Shown: positions 6,051-7,283 of the stretch, in pieces
How the letters are laid out: the number at the start of each line of letters is the position of its first letter
Position numbering within the stretch: the stretch's first letter is position 1
Assembly (NCBI GenBank): GCA_024639415.1
Contig: JAHEIK010000120.1
Coordinates: 546 to 7,828, forward strand
DNA length: 7,283 nt
Direction of reading: 5' to 3'
From: Planctomycetota bacterium
GTDB taxonomy: Bacteria; Planctomycetota; PLA2; JAEUHO01
Made by a program: the position numbers and the translations under genes
Notes under the pieces: generated by a model
Database searches by the model: none
Told to the model about the DNA's origin: nothing
The model's input: only the letters and a program-made list of their open reading frames with translations

Positions 6051-6971
6051 TCAAGAAGGGGCGCTGACCGGTCGCTTGCGCAACGCGCGGATCGCCAGTT
6101 GGCTGCCGACCGCCAGGGCCCAGGCGATGACCAGCGCGAAGAAGCTCACGGTCACGGCGCCTGCGAGCGTGCCGTCGTGCCAGCCGCCGGCGATGACCGC
6201 AGCGAGCCAATAGAGGCCGAGCAGCATCTCGAGCACCATGCGCTTGGGCGGGCCCGGCTTGGGCGTGCGACCAAACAGCGTGCTGGTCGTGATGCCGAAG
6301 GCGACGCACAGCCCGAGGGTCGGCTGGCCGCCGAGGAGCCACGCCAGCAGGGCCGCGCCGATGAAGGCAGCCGCCGCGAGACAGCGCGACACCCAGACCA
6401 ACTCCGGCCGGTCCTCGTCCTCGGTCCTGGACAGGACGATCACGGCTGCCGAGTAGAGGCCGATGCAGGCCGGTGCCAGCAGCACGGGCCAGGGCGCGGC
6501 GCCGCTCACGACGAGCATCCAAGCTGCCAGCGAGGCGTTGGACGCGCGCACGAGACCCATGGTGATGGCACCGCCGACCAGGGAGCGCTTGAGGCGCGTG
6601 TCGTAGAGCGCGGCGCACACGAGCGCCATGGCCACACAAGGTAGTGCCCCGACATAGGCCCCGAGCGAGAGTGCGCCGATGGCGAACAGACCGACGGCCA
6701 CGCTCACGGAGCGCACGCCGAGGTCGCCGGAGGGCAACGGGCGGGACGCGTCCTTGAGCTGGTCAACCTCGCGATCGGCCAGGTCGTTCAGCGTCATGCC
6801 GAAGGCGTAGATGAACAGGGAGGTCGCCGCGAGTGCGAGCCAGACCGGTAGCTGGGCGCTCGTGAGCGTCTGGCCACTCGCAGCGACGGCTAGCAGGCTG
6901 CACGCGATGACGTCGCACACCGCCGTCGGCGCCAGGGGCAGCCGGGTGATGCGCAGCCAGGGTTTCAACAT
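6051..6971 (-). CDS. UbiA-family prenyltransferase-like membrane protein
   Basis: This 306-residue integral membrane protein has about eight or nine hydrophobic helices, the size and layout of UbiA-type intramembrane prenyltransferases. The first Asp-rich motif is intact: NDLADREVD (62-70), followed by SRPLPSG (76-82), which in the family binds the Mg-diphosphate of the prenyl donor. YDTRLKRS (123-130) matches the loop that is usually YPxxKR. The second Asp-rich motif, normally DxxxD, seems replaced by LSRTEDEDRPE (180-190). This is more like the EboC-type UbiA relatives, so the substrate cannot be named; quinone, polyprenol or other aromatic acceptors are all possible. The start ATG lies 10 bases after the rseP stop with no clear Shine-Dalgarno sequence, so co-transcription with rseP is likely. 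Its stop is seven bases from the stop of the convergent plus-strand gene. Confidence 0.88.
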   Translation of the reverse strand: MLKPWLRITRLPLAPTAVCDVIACSLLAVAASGQTLTSAQLPVWLALAATSLFIYAFGMTLNDLADREVDQLKDASRPLPSGDLGVRSVSVAVGLFAIGALSLGAYVGALPCVAMALVCAALYDTRLKRSLVGGAITMGLVRASNASLAAWMLVVSGAAPWPVLLAPACIGLYSAAVIVLSRTEDEDRPELVWVSRCLAAAAFIGAALLAWLLGGQPTLGLCVAFGITTSTLFGRTPKPGPPKRMVLEMLLGLYWLAAVIAGGWHDGTLAGAVTVSFFALVIAWALAVGSQLAIRALRKRPVSAPS

Positions 6972-6981
6972 GGGCGTACGG

Positions 6982-7283
6982 TCAGCTGAAGAGGCGTGTG
7001 AAGTCGTTCTTGAATGCGAAGAACATCAAGACGAGCAGCATGAGGAAGCCGATCTTCTGGAAGCGGAAGATGGTCTCGTCCTCGAGCGGCTTGCCCTTGA
7101 TCTTCTCGATCAGGATGAACATCAGGTGGCCGCCGTCCAGCACCGGGATCGGCAGGATGTTCAGCACGGCGAGCATCACGCTCACGTAGGCCAGGAACCA
7201 GATAAGCCGGAGCAGGCTGTCCTCGGCGAAGCGCTTGCTCGCAGTGATCAGGGTGATGGGGCCGGCGATGTTCTTGTTGAACG
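6982..7283 (-). CDS. rseP: Site-2 protease RseP, C-terminal part (5' end beyond window)
   Basis: The last 99 residues are present and the N-terminus, including the HExxH zinc motif and PDZ domain(s), lies beyond the right edge. NIAGPITL (4-11), VSVMLAVLNILPIPVLDGGHL (33-53) and IEKIKGKPL (58-66) are diagnostic of the family. The LDG motif provides the Asp that is the third zinc ligand of M50 metalloproteases. The final helix (about 78-90) and the NDFTRLF end also match E. coli RseP. The enzyme cuts transmembrane anti-sigma factors and leftover signal peptides within the inner membrane. The gene is followed by the UbiA-like gene on the same strand. Identity is secure; only the C-terminal fragment can be examined. 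Confidence 0.96.
   Translation of the reverse strand, partial: FNKNIAGPITLITASKRFAEDSLLRLIWFLAYVSVMLAVLNILPIPVLDGGHLMFILIEKIKGKPLEDETIFRFQKIGFLMLLVLMFFAFKNDFTRLFS

Noticed and set aside
6044..6064. Possible bidirectional terminator between the convergent genes
   Set aside because: Only a 5-base GCGCC/GGCGC pairing with an 11-base loop is visible, with no T-run on either strand and most of it inside the UbiA-like gene. It is too weak to call.
1..7283. Search for CRISPR arrays, transposases, integrases, tRNA genes and attachment sites
   Set aside because: No repeat-spacer pattern, transposase or integrase motif, or tRNA-like cloverleaf was seen. The only tandem repeat is the coding one in the permease.

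Overview
The window is GC-rich, densely coded bacterial DNA with no rRNA, tRNA, CRISPR array or insertion sequence that I can see. A secreted HEAT/TPR-like protein, a FtsX-type ABC module joined to a DUF3299-like protein, and a PadR/HAAS pair suggest a planctomycete or another GC-rich environmental bacterium. That placement is an inference, because no marker gene is present.

Layout. Positions 1-4491 hold six genes, all on the minus strand and packed end to end. In transcription order they are a PadR-family repressor (GTG at 4491), a HAAS-type multi-pass membrane protein, sfsA, an ABC ATPase, a FtsX/MacB-like permease with a striking His/Asp-rich loop, and the start of a membrane-anchored protein that looks like the DUF3299 family and runs off the left edge. 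Four of the five junctions overlap by 4-8 bases and the fifth gap is 28 bases, so this is most simply one operon. Positions 4492-4597 form the only real intergenic region. It is divergent and carries an inverted repeat that overlaps a possible padR promoter. Positions 4598-6043 (plus strand) encode a secreted 481-residue protein with HEAT-like helices and a C-terminal TPR end-of-group segment. Positions 6051-7283 (minus strand) hold the C-terminal part of the site-2 protease RseP, then 10 bases later a UbiA-family prenyltransferase-like membrane protein.

Function. The ATPase, permease and DUF3299-like protein resemble the zinc-responsive modules of Pseudomonas aeruginosa (PA4063-PA4066) and Vibrio (Zrg), recalled from memory. 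With 12 histidines in one extracytoplasmic stretch of the permease, a role in zinc or other transition-metal handling is the best working idea, but it is unproven. The PadR/HAAS pair at the head of the array may control it. RseP and the UbiA-like protein are a separate membrane-associated unit.

Most interesting are the metal-binding-type loop in the permease, the coupling of a PadR/HAAS pair to sfsA and this ABC module, and the UbiA-like protein with an atypical second motif. I found no clearly undescribed large system.
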